A DNA stretch of 5,970 bases from an uncultured Fidelibacterota bacterium (GTDB lineage Bacteria > Fidelibacterota > Marinisomatia > Marinisomatales > UBA1611): assembly GCA_937893835.1 (NCBI GenBank), contig CALCSS010000007.1, forward strand, positions 1 through 5,970, given 5' to 3'. The notes beneath the pieces were generated by a model. It had not been told where the DNA came from and ran no database searches. It worked only from the letters and a program-made list of their open reading frames with translations. Positions 5,643 through 5,970 of this stretch are shown here, in pieces; the first letter of the stretch is position 1; the number at the start of each line of letters is the position of its first letter. The translations under genes were made by a program, and so were the position numbers.

Positions 5643-5970
5643 ATAATTTTGATCTTTTTTTTCGCTCACTGGTACCTCTCTCTCTTTTTTCAGACATTTT
5701 TTCTACATCGTTATACATCCCATAATATGTTCAGGATGACACCCTTTTGGGAAAAGACATTTTTTCTTTTTACATTTATTTTCCAAGGGTCATCCTTTTT
5801 GCATCCTGCTGCATATGGCATAATGCATCGAAATCATCATTCCTATGCTGATACACCAAAAGATCCTCATTCCCCTGTCCATCTTACAAATATCATCTCA
5901 TTTAACGTGGCAACTGTTTCAGAATATAGAAAACTTGTCAACGAATTTATGAGTGGAGATAGGGTTGCCA
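5640..5970 (+). CDS. Membrane fatty acid desaturase (acyl-CoA desaturase-like), 3' end outside window
   Basis: The frame runs from ATG 5640 to the right edge without a stop, giving 110 residues of what is usually a protein of over 300. A hydrophobic N-terminus (IILIFFFAHWYLSLFFQTFF) leads straight into the first histidine box HRYTSH at 23-28. A second hydrophobic segment (TFFLFTFIFQGSSF, 40-53) precedes the second box HRNHH at 63-67, followed by the family-typical DTPKDPHSP at 71-79. These His residues hold the di-iron centre of integral-membrane desaturases, which use O2 and electrons to introduce double bonds into acyl chains. The third His box would lie beyond the window. The start sits one base after the methyltransferase stop and has a good ribosome site, GTGAGG at 5628-5633, inside that gene's end. 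It may supply the unsaturated substrate or a later desaturation step for the two methyltransferases. Family firm, regiochemistry unknown. Confidence 0.9.
   Translation, partial: MIILIFFFAHWYLSLFFQTFFLHRYTSHNMFRMTPFWEKTFFLFTFIFQGSSFLHPAAYGIMHRNHHSYADTPKDPHSPVHLTNIISFNVATVSEYRKLVNEFMSGDRVA

Overview
The window is a gene-dense, AT-rich stretch (by eye, GC near 40 % or below) with seven genes, all on the + strand and separated by 31 bases or less. It reads as one transcription unit that begins before the left edge and continues past the right edge. The source is most likely a Gram-negative bacterium: one protein looks like an envelope lipoprotein of the bacterial lipocalin family, and another has an export signal. 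Stop codons fit the standard bacterial code. The sequence does not give the genus. An aquatic proteobacterium is plausible, because clusters of an FAD protein, a DUF1365 protein, a CFA-like protein and a lipocalin are common there, but that is inference.

Left part (2-1258): two predicted lipid-handling envelope proteins. The first is a START-like protein with a signal peptide, its 5' end cut by the window edge. The second is a lipocalin lipoprotein that starts at a TTG codon. Middle part (1290-4594): the conserved trio of a COG2907-type FAD/NAD-binding oxidoreductase, a DUF1365 protein and a cyclopropane-fatty-acid-synthase-like methyltransferase. The first two overlap by ATGA, and the second and third are almost abutting. 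Right part (4598-5970): a second, distinct SAM-dependent methyltransferase resembling plant coclaurine N-methyltransferase, then a membrane fatty acid desaturase cut by the right edge. The two shortest gaps here are 3 bases and 1 base.

Taken together the genes look like a pathway that modifies unsaturated acyl chains of membrane phospholipids (methylation, desaturation, flavin-dependent oxidation), with two exported lipid-binding proteins alongside. The closest characterised precedent I know is the alpha-proteobacterial furan fatty acid pathway (UfaM methylase, UfaD desaturase, UfaO, and in Rhodopseudomonas a second methylase, FufM). The product here is not proven. The CFA-like enzyme has Gln where the E. 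coli enzyme has an active-site His, and the second methyltransferase keeps the His but has Ser in place of the Cys. Simple cyclopropanation is therefore not the safest reading. I saw no RNA gene, mobile element, CRISPR array, convincing promoter or terminator. No stretch of more than about 31 bases lacks a gene.
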